Source: Quillaja saponaria
Taxonomy: Eukaryota; Streptophyta; Magnoliopsida; Fabales; Quillajaceae
Length of the DNA: 64,000 bases
NCBI GenBank assembly: GCA_029379385.1
Contig: CM055611.1
Location: forward strand, 2,914,001-2,978,000
Direction of reading: 5' to 3'
In this document: piece by piece, positions 36,397-49,757 of the stretch
Layout: each line of letters starts with the position of its first letter
How positions within the stretch are numbered: position 1 is the first letter of the stretch
Made by a program: the position numbers and the translations under genes
The notes under the pieces: generated by a model
Told to the model about the DNA's origin: nothing
Databases searched by the model: none
What the model saw: the letters and a program-made list of their open reading frames with translations, nothing else

Positions 36397-39300
36397 ATCA
36401 TAGGATCTACATGCTGACGCGCGATCTTCACAACCTTCATCATATTTCTAATAAATAAATCTAATTAAAAATTACATTAATAACATAAATTTATAAATTT
36501 TTTTCTTTTAATTCTTAACTAAGAAAATAATATTGTAATCATAAAATTATATTCTTAGAATTTTTTTTAATTTATAGTTAAAAAAATTAATTCATAAAAT
36601 TGAAAATAAATAGGTATTAAAATAAAAAGAGTTAAAAAAATTAAGAATCTATTTGAAACACAATATGTTAATATTATGAAATGGTAACTAAATTTTAATT
36701 TTTTTTAATGTAATTAAATAAATAAATATAATTAAAATTAAAATCCACAATATAAATTTATAAATTTTTCTTTAATTCTTAATGTAGATGAAAAATTAAG
36801 AAAATAATATTATAATAAAATAAAAGCTATACTCTTAATATTCTTTTTAATTCAGAGTTTCTTTTTCTTTTTTAATTTTGATTCATAAAATTGAAAAGAG
36901 TTGAGAAAATAATTAATAGTAAAAAAGAGTTATAATTCTATTATTGTTAAAAATGAGAACAAATAAGAAAAATAAATAAACTAATAGTCTATTTTAAGTA
37001 CAATATTTTAATACTATAAAATAACAACTAAATGAGATTTGTGTAATAATACAAAGTAATAAACATATTTAAGAAAATAAAAAATTTCTATCATCAAGCT
37101 ACTTTTATATATAATATAGATATAAATATATTAGTGATTTTTTTATCACGTTAGATAGATCATATTTATTCGAAAAAATGTTTAATTTTTTATTTTTGTA
37201 TTAATGGTATTTCAACTAGACGATGGGTCTTCTAATAATAAAAAATTGAGATAAATGGCATTTCAGTGTATATGAGACCTGGAAAGAAAATCAATAAAAT
37301 TAAAACAGAAAACATGAGAAACATTATAAGATATATTCAAATTATGATCTATAAGAATTTGGAAAACAGTTATAAAACTATTAAAACTGATGTAGGGAAG
37401 GATTAGTGATTTCAAGGTTCATGCATGATCAAAGCATCACCTTGAAGAATAAATGTTCATACATTGGAAGTAGTCTTTTATTTATTTCTCTATTAAATAA
37501 TCTCTTATTTCTAAGTGTCTTTGCTTTGTTTTATGTTCTATTTAATTTACATAGATATTTGAGTTACTTATGCTTGAAGGGATATTCCAAGTTTCCTATA
37601 AGTACCTTTCATCTAGAGTGATAAGGCAGCCTATTTCAGATATCAATTAATTGTTTTGTGAAACAACATATGTTGAGTATCTTATTATCTCAATTTATAA
37701 AGTAGAAGTTACATCACGGTCTTACATCCTTTTCCCTATTCCCCCCAATTCAAAAACTTATTAAACCAATTTAGTAGTTATTGCAATTCCATTATATTAA
37801 GATGGAGAAACTTTAAAAATAATCATTTAACTATTAGATATTATTTTTATATAAAAAAGAAAGAAAAAACTATCAACAAAATTAATTTATAAACGATAAT
37901 TATGTATACTAAAAACTAATAAAGGGTATTTAATTATAAAAAAAAAAAAAAAAACATTCGTTTTTGTTTTTATATGCAGTATAGATGTAAATGCCTTTAG
38001 TGCTAGAATAAGAGAAAATAATGAACATAGGAGATTATACATGAAGCTTGAATTGGCATATTTACTTTATCATGACAGACTTAGAGCAAGATGTCGGTAT
38101 TTTGTATCGATATAACTGTATTTGATAGAATTAAGAGTAAGATAGATCTAAAGGTGAGTTTGGATGTACATAATTGAGATATTGGAATTGTGAATTATAT
38201 TGTCTAATTTTAATTTTTAAGTTTGGCTGTACTTTAAAATTTAAATTGAATTTCTCAACTCAATTCTAGTGAATAAAGGAACAACTATAAAATCTAATTC
38301 TTAATTTTTATGGGAAGACCATAAAAAACAAAAAATTCTAAATAATTTTCATTCAAATCACGCATGTATATGTCAACATTAGTATATACATACTTATGAC
38401 AACATATCATGCTATACCTTTAATAATCTTCCCAACCTATCACCATCTACCGACAACCTTCTGCACCCACCATCAGACACCATACCGTTATTATTGACTT
38501 GCAAGAGATATACAACTGTCACTGTCGAAGTCACCATGACGACAACAACAACTATCAAACTCATCGAAGGCAACGACACTGCCAAAGAGATAACAAACAC
38601 CGTCAAGACCCGCTAGAGACAATGACAACTATCAACAATACCTGCTAGAGGAGACGACAACCCCAGTAAAAATGGTTAGGCACCTTATCGGAAACTGCCA
38701 CAAACGACAATCAAGTGCTTGAAATACAATTTTTATTATAATTTATTACGTGATCCAAACTCTTAACTATAATTTAACCAATTCCAATTTTAATCGAAAA
38801 AATTTCATCTCAACCTAAGAATATACAATCTTGGAATCCCATTTATTATCCAAAACTTAGGCAAATTGTTTTTTTGGATATTCACTTAGGCATGTGTTAT
38901 TTAAGTATTCGGATGCCTAGATATCGTTAATCAACCTCATCTCAGAAAACAATTCCATTTGCTCTAGTTATATTTGTTTCTTTTGTATCATAAGAGATTT
39001 CAGTGATATTTATTTTATTTCATAATCATAATTGGTAAGTTATAGTTTCTTGCAAGGAACAATGTTGAATCATGAACGTGTTAAGTCCACCAATCCCGGC
39101 AAATGGCCAACTTTTCTAAAGTTGGACTAAAAATCTTTTGTGATTGAGTGGATATTGGAACTATGAACCATCATAGAATTATAGAAAGAAATCAATTCTT
39201 TTTTAAGATCCACACGTAATGGGTCATCAAACTAAAACCTAACCAACCTATAACATTCTACGATCACATACATCATCATTCCAATAAAGTATTGGAATTG

Positions 39301-39989
39301 CTATACATCCGTATAAAATAAACATAGAATCAATTAAGTGAAAAATAAAAACATGCAGATGAGGTATTAGTTCAAATGGTTAAAGTAGAAATGTTGAGAT
39401 CTCTATTGTTGGTGGATATTTTCTTACATGACCATGTATTTAGCTTAATTAACGGAGAAGGGTTTAGGGATGACAATTTGATTCATCTAGCAATTGAATT
39501 AGATTTTTTTTTATGTTTCATGATATAGGGATCGTGTTGAATTCAAATTGGGTTAAAATCTGTTAAGTTTATATTTACACGATTTATCATCAATATCAAA
39601 TTCAAATCAAATCATGATCTACTAAACTCATATCACATTTGGATTGATCAAAAAATAAATATAAAATGATTTTACTACTTCATATCATTTTATTATATCA
39701 GATTGGATTACTATGGATTCAGCTCTAATGGTGGATTACCCATGTCTACGATGGTTTAACCATTCTAATTATTTCTTCTTCAGCCCTAGAGCCATCCTAC
39801 TTGGCCAAAAAAAAAAAATTATATATATATAAATACGTAACATTCATTAGCATGATAAACCAAACTTTAAAAGAAAATGCAAATTTACTTGAGGATGGAG
39901 AGAATGGAGAACAGAGAGAATGATGGGAGGGGACGCTTTGCGGAGGAAGAATACCTACTCCAACGGAGCCAAAAAAAAGGTGAAAAACT
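36397..39989. other. AT-rich intergenic DNA
   Basis: Very AT-rich, with long A and T runs (for example 37938-37954) and no coding signature. A possible MITE lies at about 38158-38875. A decayed repeat near 39465-39720 has GGGATGACAATTTGATTCAT at its left side. Nothing else is recognisable. Confidence 0.5.
38158..38875. mobile_element. Possible MITE or small DNA transposon
   Basis: The left end (GAGTTTGGATGTACATAATT, followed by ATTGGAATTGTGAATTATA) and the reverse complement of the right end (AGTTTTGGATAATAAATGGGATTCC) form imperfect inverted repeats. The centre (38420-38710) is richer in C and A, with repeated ACGACAAC-type units. No target duplication was identified, so the call is tentative. 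Confidence 0.35.
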
Positions 39990-40001
39990 GCTGTTGAGGA
40001 A

Positions 40002-41640
40002 CCTGCCGTGGTGAGAGTTGACTTCTTTCTTTTGGAGGGGTCAACCAATTTCATTGTAGGAGACAATGCAGTGGTTGAGGGTATGGATGTGGAAAAACAG
40101 GAGACAAATGATGAAGAATGGGATTTTGATATTGATGATGAGGACTGGTCAGATTGCGAGGATTGCCCAGATATCAAATTAAGTAGGGTAGAGAACTCCC
40201 TGGCATAAGTCACTTATGATTAGGATCCTGGGAAAAAGAATAGGCTACAACTTTTCCTGTAAAAATTGTATCAACTATGGAAGCCTCAAGGAGTACTTAA
40301 GATCATTGATCTTGGCAATGAGTTTTTCCTTGTTAAATTCTCAAAGTCAGCAGATTTGGACTCAGTTTTTAAAGGAGGACCATGAGTGATTATGTATCAT
40401 TATCTCACAATACAAAAGTGGGAGCATGACTTCAACCCCATGATGGTAGAATTAAATACAGTCTCGATATGGATTCGGTTCCCTAGTATTCCTAGAGTAT
40501 CATGATGAGAAATTCCTCACACGTCTAGCCGAAAGGATTGGAAAGCTAATTAAATGTGATGTAACCACAAGCCAGGAAAACTGTAAGAATTTTACTAGGA
40601 TCTGTATTGAGATTAATATTTCAAAACCTCTAATCTCCTAATATAGGCTTCGGAAACAATTTGTCATATTGAATACGAAAGACTTCATCTTGTTTGCTTT
40701 AAATGTGGTCGATATGGCCATTATACTGAATTATGCTCTAAGGAAGACAAAGTTACAAATGGACATCATGAGGCTATGAAGGAAGCCGAAATTCTCATGC
40801 ACAACGTTGATCATCATTGGGGTAAGAACAAGGACACAAGAAATAATATAAGCTCAAACTACGGTGACCGGATGTTTGTCTGTAAAGGGAGGAAGCTAGC
40901 TAGGTTAATGGGTCAACCCATAATTCTGGAGGGGAATAGGGAAAGGAATGTAAGCAAAGAAATTAGATCCGAGAATGGTGCTAACCAAGGTACCGTAGAT
41001 AAGTGCTCCCGTTTTGAAATTTTAAATGATGCTGAATCTATGGAAAAGGAGCAGGATATCTCTCCACTAATTACAAAAGTCAATGAAGTGATTAAAGAAA
41101 GTACTTCGACTGCTAGAATCCAGAAGAATAAGGGAGCTATACAAGTGGTTATTGAGGGTAGCATATACTATTTGCTTTCAGGAGACAAGCCAAGATTCTA
41201 TACAAATGAGATAGTGGGCTTTAATCAACCTGGGCCTGGGCTCAACGAAAACACATATTCTAAATGTCTCAGCTTGGCATCCAACCTTACAAAGGCTTCA
41301 CCAATTGTCCAGGGCCTTAATGTCATGAAGCCTATGGGAACAAAACAAGTGAACTCTCAAGTTTTTTTCTCTAACTCATGTTAGCTCTACATATCCAACC
41401 AAATAAAAAAACTTAAGGGGCTCATGAACCTTACGAAGAACCTAGTCTCAAGAAGAATGACTTAACCTACCCCACAAAACCTCCTGATGAAAGTAGTATT
41501 GATGCTACTGAGGTAGACAAATCTCTAAACCCCCAAGCTAAAGGCGGGTTGCTGCAAGACGATGGAGGAGTTGTTCATTCTGAAGTCATGGCTCTTGATG
41601 AGGAAAAGGATGAAAGAAAAGCTGTCAATGCCAACCATTA
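40002..41640 (+). pseudogene. LINE ORF1 (gag-like, DUF4283 plus zinc knuckle)
   Basis: Broken frames read ...DIDDEDWSDCED..., NEFFLVKFSKSADLDSVFKG, GPWVIMYHYLTIQKW, ELNTVSIWIRFPSIPR and CGRYGHYTELC, the standard DUF4283/zf-CCHC_4 series of plant LINE ORF1 proteins. A longer open stretch at 40776-41384 is the poorly conserved C-terminal part. Several stops lie between 40200 and 40780. Confidence 0.8.
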
Positions 41641-41670
41641 AGTCATTGGGTAGAATACCTTATTTTTTTA

Positions 41671-44600
41671 ATGATAATATTATCTTGGAATTGTAGGGGA
41701 GCTAGAAGCTCCAGCTTCTTAAGTGTGCTAAAAACTTTGATTCAAGAACATAAACCAAATGTTATCCTTGAACTCAGAATTAGCAAAGGAAAAACCACTC
41801 GTGTTTGCAGGAGAATTGGTTTTGATAACTGTGTTGTCAAAGACACTGTTGGATTCTCTGGTGGCATTTGGGTAATGTGGAATTTTGAAAATACAGCTTT
41901 GAGGGTCTGCCATTCCACCTCTCATCTTATACATTATTTTATTCAAGATAACCGTAAGAGGAAATGGTACTTAACGACTGTTTATGCTAGTCCCAGGGAG
42001 GATATTTGAAAAGAATGCTTGAGAGATATTTGGCAGATTTCATAGAGAATCAATGGACCATGTTGTATCTTAGGTGATTTCAATGAGATTGCTAGTGCTT
42101 CTAAAAAACGTGGAGGTACTCCGATGAATTTGAGGAAGTGTAACTAGTTCTCTAGATGGATTGAAGACTGTAACTTATTGGACCTTGCAGCTAAATGGGC
42201 TAAATTTACATGAAAATGTGCTATAAGAGGAGTCTATGACTGGGTGTTTAAGTGGCTGAACCAAGTTTTAGCAAATTGTATTTGGGTTGATTTACATGAT
42301 ATTGCTGTAGTGCGAACTCTACCTCGGATTAAATCAAATCATAATCCATTGCTACTTAATACGGAAGGGCTGAATTATTCCATCTTGGCTCGGCCTTTCC
42401 GTTTCTAAGCAATATGGTTAACTCACGGAGATTTCTCCAACTTGCACTGGAACCAGCATGGTCACATGAAGGATATGCTTGATGAATTAGTCCAACCTCT
42501 TTGAGATTATAATTACCACACTTTTGGCCACTTAGCCATTAGAAAGCGCAGAATCTTGGCATGGCTTTAGGGGATCCAGTTGGCAATAGAACATTCCCCT
42601 AATGCTCAACTGTCTCGGTTGGAACATGAAGTTCACCAAGAGCTTCTTGCCGTGCTACAACAAGAGGAGTTAACTCGGTATCAGAAATCACGAAGTAAAT
42701 GGGTTGTTTATGGCAACCGGAACACCAAGTTTTTCCACACTACTACTACTAACAGGAGAAGAAATAACAGAGTTTTGGTCTTGCAAGATAACAATGGGAA
42801 TTGGATAGATAACCAAGATGAACTCAAGATAATTGCTCGTACCTATTACCAAAAGTTATTTAATCCAATCGGCCTACTTTGTGTACCTCACACTCTTTTC
42901 CTGTAGTTTCGAATGAAGACATAAATTGGTTGAATGGGAAAGTTGATGATTTGGATATCAAGCAAGAGCTGTTTGACATGAACCTATTCAAGGCTCCAAG
43001 ACCAAATAGGTTTCAAGCAATTTTCTATTAGTATCAATAGTATAAGGTTGGAAGCTCGGTCTGCAAGTTTATCAAGAACTGTTTTCTGGACCCGGATTCT
43101 TTGAAAAGTGTGAAAAATACGTATATCACCATCATTCCAAAAATTGATCATCCTTCTAGTATGGCACATTTTCGTCTTATAAGCTTTTGCAATGTGGCCT
43201 ATAAATTGCTTCCAAAGATCCTAGTGAATAGGCTGAAGAGCTTTATGAATCAAGCTGTTCTCCTAACAAAGTAAACTTCGTCCTAGGCAGACGGATTCAA
43301 GATAATATAGTTATTACTCAGGAGCTACTTCACTCTATCAGAATGTTGAAAGGTAAGAATCAATATATGGTTATCAAAGTAGACTTGGAAAAGGCCTATG
43401 ATAGATTAAACTGGTTGTTTATTAGAGACACCCTGAATAAGGTTGGGATTGAGCCAGGATTAATTGAGGTCATCATGAATTGTATTACTTTTAATTCTTT
43501 CCAATTGCTCTAGAATAGAGGTACTACTAAGTCTTTTTGTCCTTCACGGGGTATTAGACAAGGTGACCCTCTATCTTCTTACATCTTTGTTCTTTGCATG
43601 GAGAGATTAAGTCACCTTATAACATATAAATTTGATCTTGGTTTAGGGAAACCTATAAGGGGCGGAAAGGATGGCCCAACAATTTCCCACCTTATGTTTG
43701 CAGATGACCTCTTATTATTTACCAAAGCTACTAAGGGGCAAGCTCAGGTGGTTATTAACACTCTGAATGAATTTGGAGAAGCTTTAGGGCAATGAGTTAA
43801 TACTAATAAAACCAGATTATTTTGTAATAAGCGTGTTAGTAATGGCATGGGAATGAGTATTGAACAAATCACGGGGTTTAAGTCGACTGATGACCTTGGA
43901 AAATATTTGGGGGTTTCGCTTTTTCATAGGCGTATGTCCGTAGGCATTTCCACCACACTGTTGAGAAAGTTAAGAATCAACATTCTAATTGGAAGGTGAA
44001 TTTTTTATCTATGGCTTGGCGACTAACCTTAGTTCAGTTAGTTCTCCAAGTTATCCCAGTTTATTCTATGCAAGTTACAACACTTCCAGTTTAGATTTAT
44101 GATGATGTCATGAAGCTCAGTCATAACTTACTTTGGGGGGACACCGATACACATAAGAAGATGCACACCATCAGTTGAGAGGTTATAACTAGAAGTAAGA
44201 GTAAAGGGGGATTGGGCCTAAAGGATCTTAGAATTTTTAATGAAGTGTGTATGATGAAAATGGGTTGGGGTGTTCTAACGGATGCCAACAACTTATGGAC
44301 AAGAGTGATTCGAGCTAAGTACCTTGAGGCTAAAGATATTTATTAGATTCATAACGCTAAAGCCATGGACTCAGCATTTTGGAGAGCTCTTTGCCAAAAC
44401 TGGGAAGATTTACTGTATGGTTTAGATGGGTGGTCAATGATGGTCATGGTACCAAGTTTTAGATTGACAAATGGGTTCCAAATATAGGACCATTACTCGA
44501 TTTGGCGACTATCGAATTAGATCCTTAGGATGAGCTCTCATCAGTGAGGGATTTTATTAATGATAATGGTTACTGGAAATACATCAAGCTTGCCTCTATG

Positions 44601-45067
44601 TTGCCTATTGAGGTTTGTGAAAAAATCAGGGGCTTATTGCCAGCACATGATAATGGTGAAGAAGATCGGGTTGCTTGGGATACATCGGCAAATTGATTAT
44701 TTTCCACCTGTTCTGCCTACATCCTCCTTACTCAAGATTCTATTCTAGAAAGTAGCTTACTATAGAAAAGTATTTGGGAGTGGATGGTCCTTATAAAATT
44801 TGAATATTTATTTGGAAGCTAGCAAATGATGGGTTGTTGACAAACTTGAAGCGTGCTAGCCAGATAGATGGAGTTAGCCTGATGTGTGCAGGATGTGGGC
44901 TACAAGATGAAACCTTGTTATATGCCATGCGAGATTATCTTAGGGTGACTAGCACTTGGAATATTGAAAGCGCTGGCTTAATTGATGGAAACTTCTTCAA
45001 CTGGGATACAAAACACTGGCTATAATTCAACTTAAATTTCGATTATAGAAATACGTGTGGCCCATGG
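41671..45067 (+). pseudogene. LINE ORF2, endonuclease and reverse transcriptase part
   Basis: Endonuclease: IILSWNCRGARSSSFL at the start, then YASPREDI and CILGDFNEIAS. RT: WVVYGNRNTKFFH, IKVDLEKAYDRLNW, GIRQGDPLSSYIFVLCMERL and the catalytic FADDLLLF at about 43700. Stops at, for example, 42007, 42212 and 43793 break the frame. The reading runs to 45067, where the solo LTR begins. Confidence 0.87.
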
Positions 45068-48000
45068 TGTCACACCCCTCACTAAGGCATGACTGGCCGG
45101 AGGATTGGGTAGCCAATCCACCGTAACCTTGACTTCAAAACAAAATAACAAACCTGACTTATGACCCAATTAAAGAATAAAACTAGCTTTTCTAAAACCG
45201 AAGTTCATTGTAAAAGTTTACTTCCTGTAATAATTAACAAGTTACTGAAAAATTTAGCAAATGTTTCCTGCAATAAGAAACATGCCTTAAAATACAAAAA
45301 TATAGTCTCATGATTTTACACAACAATAACATAAAAATAACAAGGAGCTTCGCTCCAATCACATCATAACCAAGACAAATAACTAGACACTTACATCCTT
45401 TGAAATTAGACACCCCCACAGTTCTAGTGTGACTGCAAATTTTCATCCTTTAACTTCAAGTCTAAGATCCTTATATTACCTTGGCGTACTCAATCAGCAA
45501 GTCACAAACTTAGCGACGCCATGTAACGAACTCCTGTTACTAAAAAAATTTACCACAGAAGAGGGGTGAGTCATATGGACTCCATGAGTGGATAATTGTA
45601 CTCAAAGGGTACCAGTATCACTCAACACAAACGTATAATATACATATTAACATGATTCATATAAAATTTCACATTACAAGTACACATTGTAAGTTTCACA
45701 AATTCACAATCCATACGACACACATGATCACAATTTAAGTTAGCGTAACACTATCACGCAAAGCAATCAAAGGGCCAAAAAGTGACCTAGCCCAGCACAA
45801 CATTATCACCCCCTACTGGGCATTTCCGTGCCCGCACAACAAATTGATCTCCGTACACAATCCATCCCACCGGGGCTGGGCACTTAATTTAAAAAAAATA
45901 TATTTATCAGAATCAGAATTTTCTTATGATTTTAAATCAGAACATCCTAGGTGCACTTGTATTTTTTTTTTAATTTCGGAGATAAAATTCACTTTTCATA
46001 AAAATCTCACTTTGTTGGCCCTTATCAAACACAACCAAGGTCAAACACAGTAACCAATATCAAACAAACATCATTCCAACAAATTACTGAAATACTCTAC
46101 TAGCTTACTTTCCATATATCAGGTAGATTCAAATGAACATATAATTACATATACTAATCTAGCCCCTAAAGGCAGCAATTAACCACCCACCCGTAATTGA
46201 TTCCATTAGTCATTTACACTTGCGTCCACGAGACTCGTCAGGTCCACATTAGAATCTAGAACTGAAATTCATAATCCCAGATAATACTTAGTTCATAAAC
46301 GTTATTATTATACTCTTTTAGTTACTAAACTTATATCTTAACTTATATAGGTTTTTTTTTTTTTTTTTTTATGTAAATTTTCCTTTAAGCTTATTACATG
46401 TCAATTAATATAAATTGGACTTTAGGTAATAAGGTTAATGATAAAGAAACATTTTAAGTTTAGGGTAGGAGGAACCATTAGAAAAGATGGAAAGCGCTTA
46501 ATGAGTTAGTAATGTTGAAACTACCCAAACTTGGGGTTTGGACCAGTGTCTACTTTAAAGGTCATATCTTTATCTAGAAAATTCCGAATCTAGTTTCGTA
46601 AAATTTATAAAATACTAGACACATGTAGCTTTATAATGATATATCATTTGAAATTTTTAGATTTGTATATCAGTATAGTTTATTGTTTGAAGTTGTATCA
46701 AATTTTGCAACATGCAGGATTTTTGATAGCTTTGACCTTACCTTAGTTAATTGAACATAACTTTCCCTAGGAAAAACAAAATCCTATTATGTTTATTTAG
46801 TTTATTAATAGACAAGTATATCTATCTTTCTTATTTATAAACTTTTTCTAAAATTAGTCTTGAACCTACTCAATTCCTTATGTGAACCAAAAATAGGGCA
46901 CTACGAATTCTGCTTGACCTAGCCGGAGTCTAATAGTTGTAACTCACAACATATTTGGAACCAAGCTATGAAATTTTGTGGAGAATATTTTAAGACTATA
47001 AGCTACATTTTATCTTTTAAACTCTTAATTTAATTCCACCCCGAAGACATTCGAAATAATGAATTTCTTTCACCTACGAAATCTGCCAAGTTCCATTCAT
47101 AATACTCAAATAAATTTTCTTGTTGACATTTTATCAAATACATTGGGTGCATAAATTATTTCACTTAATATGTATGTATATCTATATATTTACATACCAA
47201 GAAAATCAACACTAATCCATAATTTCTACATTACTCATCTTTCAAATACTAAATTTAAAGATGGTTTGGTTATTTACAAGTTAATCAAGAGTTTGCATTA
47301 TATCATTCCAACACTAATTCAAGGTTCTTCTTTTCTTTAATCACTTAGACACCAATTTTCACCCTTTGTTCTTAAATTTTCATCCAACATTTCCTTAATC
47401 CCTAAGCCTATGTTATCAAACAATCACAAACATAAAAAAAATTAGGATTATAAGCTAGAAAAACTACCATCAAAAGACAAGGAGGCTACTGCTATCACAC
47501 AACTGCTACTGGCAGCAAGTGATTCTCTCAGCCAAGTTTGGCTGCCGTTGGCTCTCACACCTACCTACACGGCTACAAGCAGGGAGGAATGAAGCACCCA
47601 TGGTTGGTCCAACCATGGGAGGCTTGCGTGATGGACTTGTGGTTGCCAACAGCTGGAGCTACTACCACCGTCAAGGAGGCGTTGCCTAGCTCTGTAAGTC
47701 CAAGTGAAATCCCCCCTCCACGACTGAATAGGGGCAAAACTATGGTCTGTCCATAGAAGGTTGCCGCACAACAAAATAAAATAACTATCCTCACTATTGT
47801 TGGCGTTGATTGAGGGTTGTCACTTGAAAAAAACAAGATTTGGAAAAGGCAAATGAAATGGTAAGGAAGAACTCAACTTCCAACTACTGCAACGCCAAAA
47901 CAAGGTAGCACGTCTCCTGATTATGGTTGTTGGTTGCAGGGATTCAGCCAATTGAAAGTAAAAGGACAGCCGTAACATGATAAAGGTAAGAAGAAAGAGG

Positions 48001-48700
48001 GGAAACTTGGCTACAAGAAGCTGGAGTTGCTAAGAAACTAAGGAATCTTCACGACTAATTGAGACAAAGCTAGAAATTTCAGCACTCCAGCCACGAACAG
48101 GGAAGTCAACAAATTTCAATACGTGGTCTCCATCAATTATAGATATCTATACTTATATTCATTATATATATCTTTTAGTTTACTCTTTTATTTACCCTAC
48201 TTGACACACCTCAATAAAATTTATATGTTTTTAAAATTAAGACTCAAATTTAATCTTAGTTGCAAGTGTGTGTATACATATATAAACTGATATTTTAAAT
48301 GTTTAAATTTGTTACCCACTTGTTCTACTCATAGATAGTACATTTACAATTACTTACAAGTTATAACTTACTCAATTAGGAAGAAAAAAAAATAATTTAT
48401 ATCCCTATATAAATGTATATTCATAAATTCAAACAATCTTTTATTTTAGTTCACTTGTGAAAAATAATTATTTAATCCACCACGACGATTTACATAGCAT
48501 ATCCCACAACGTACGTTAAGTGGTTAGGTTTTAGGATATTTAATCACACTGTTACTTACTTAATTTATTTATGTGTTTGTCATTTTATAACTAAAATTTT
48601 ACATATCATTTCTAAAACTCGATTATTACGTTATCGGGTTGTGAGGGTCATAACAACATACGAATATTCTATAATGTAATTAAATTATTGGGGTATAACA
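45068..48700 (-). mobile_element. Solo LTR (Ty3/gypsy-like, 3.6 kb) inserted in the LINE
   Basis: The borders are TGTCACACCCC at 45068 and GGGGTATAACA ending at 48700, giving the TG...CA ends of an LTR. The flanking 5-bp sequences CATGG (45063-45067) and CATAG (48701-48705) fit a target duplication with one mismatch. LINE sequence resumes exactly after it. No internal coding region is present, so it is a solo LTR. It matches copy 1 (1090-3130) in inverted orientation over about 2 kb. The minus orientation is inferred (TGTTATACCCC as the 5' end) and is not proven. Confidence 0.87.
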
Positions 48701-48705
48701 CATAG

Positions 48706-49455
48706 CCTATAATTTATGGCGTTACTACATGGCTAGTTTGGACATGGAGGAACAAGAGTATCTTTGAAGCTGATTTTCAATGGCCTACCGACCAAGGAAG
48801 TGTTATTCATAGGTATATAATTGAAATGTCGATGGAAGATAAGGCTCTTAATTTGCAACCATCTAGTATATATAAGAAAGATCTTTTAATTAGATGGTAT
48901 GCTCCACCAGTGGGGTGGGTGAAGGTGAACATAGATGAAGCATCTCGGGGGAACCCAGGATATGCCAGTGTTGCAGGGGTGTTTCATGATAGTAATGGTG
49001 GTTGGATCTTTGGCTTTGGCAAAAAACTCTGATGGTGTTGTTCCGTGAGAGCTGAACTTTGAGCTCTAAGACTAGGATTGTTAGCTTCTTGGAACTCGGA
49101 ATATAAGAAGATTTTCATAGAGTTGGATTCTGAAGTGGTAGTAAATTTTGCTACAAAGGGTTCCCACAATTCAAATGCTAAACTACCTCTCATTCAGGAC
49201 ATCCAGAGCATCTTAAAAAGAGAGTAGGAGGCTCAAGTCAAACATGTTCACAGATAAGCTAATAAGGTTAAAGATAATCTAACTAATCTTATGCTTGATG
49301 GTGATGATCTTAACCAGGACTGGTTCAATCCTCCTCGGAGTGTGGCGTTACTTCTTGATTCTAACAATGTTGGCATAGCTTGGAAGCAACATTTGTGTAG
49401 TTTCCTTTTGTTATTCTCTTATTATCAAAAAGAAAAAGGAAAATGCCTTTCAAGC
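48706..49455 (+). pseudogene. LINE ORF2, RNase H part (downstream of the LTR insertion)
   Basis: WYAPPVGWVKVNIDEASRGN, GVFHDSNGGWIFGFGKKL, a RAEL-type block and IFIELDSEVVVNFA correspond to the RNase H domain at the C-terminus of plant LINEs. The frame is broken near 49030 and by a stop at 49227. The 3' UTR is short and leads into the A13 tail. Confidence 0.82.
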
Positions 49456-49468
49456 AAAAAAAAAAAAA

Positions 49469-49757
49469 CTGCCTTAGCCTCAATTTTGGCCCATTAGTAT
49501 GTTGTGGGCTTGGACATTAAAAACCCAGGCCTACCCCATGCTTCTATTGTTGAGTCCAGACAATGATTATGTGGAAATTGCAATTTGGATTTTAATTTGT
49601 TTGATCGCAAATTAATTTACGGGCGAACCAAAAAAATAAAATTACGGGAAAGGACCAATAAAATCTATTATTATCTTCTCATTTCTCAGGCCACAGAGCA
49701 AGAACCCAATTTTCTGAGTACATGGCTACAAATTTAAAACTCCTCCTCCTATAGACG
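49469..49757 (+). promoter_or_regulatory. Promoter and 5' UTR region of RNR1
   Basis: Only 289 bp separate the LINE poly(A) tail from the RNR1 start codon. The region includes GGCCCATTA near 49488 and CCCAGGCCTACCC near 49525. GGCCCA-type telo/site II-like elements are common in promoters of plant housekeeping and organelle-function genes. No clear TATA box was found. The assignment is by position. Confidence 0.5.

Larger units (their letters stand above)
39990..49468 (+). mobile_element. Decayed LINE (plant L1-type non-LTR retrotransposon), interrupted by a solo LTR
   Basis: Domains appear in L1 order on the plus strand: ORF1 with DUF4283-like region and CCHC knuckle (about 40000-41640), AP endonuclease (41671-42400), reverse transcriptase (about 42580-44000), a C-terminal zinc-binding region (about 44830-45025) and RNase H (48826-49300). 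It ends with an A13 tail at 49456-49468. The 3.6-kb insertion 45068-48700 splits it. Without the insertion the element is about 5.8 kb. Many stops and frameshifts show it is old and inactive. The 5' boundary is approximate, and no target duplication was identified. Confidence 0.88.

Noticed and set aside
40913..41164. 83-codon minus-strand open frame
   Set aside because: Antisense to the LINE ORF1 open stretch at 40776-41384.
49469..49500. Target duplication of the LINE
   Set aside because: The sequence after the poly(A) tail (CTGCCTTAGCC) was not found at the presumed 5' end near 39800-40000, so the 5' boundary stays open.
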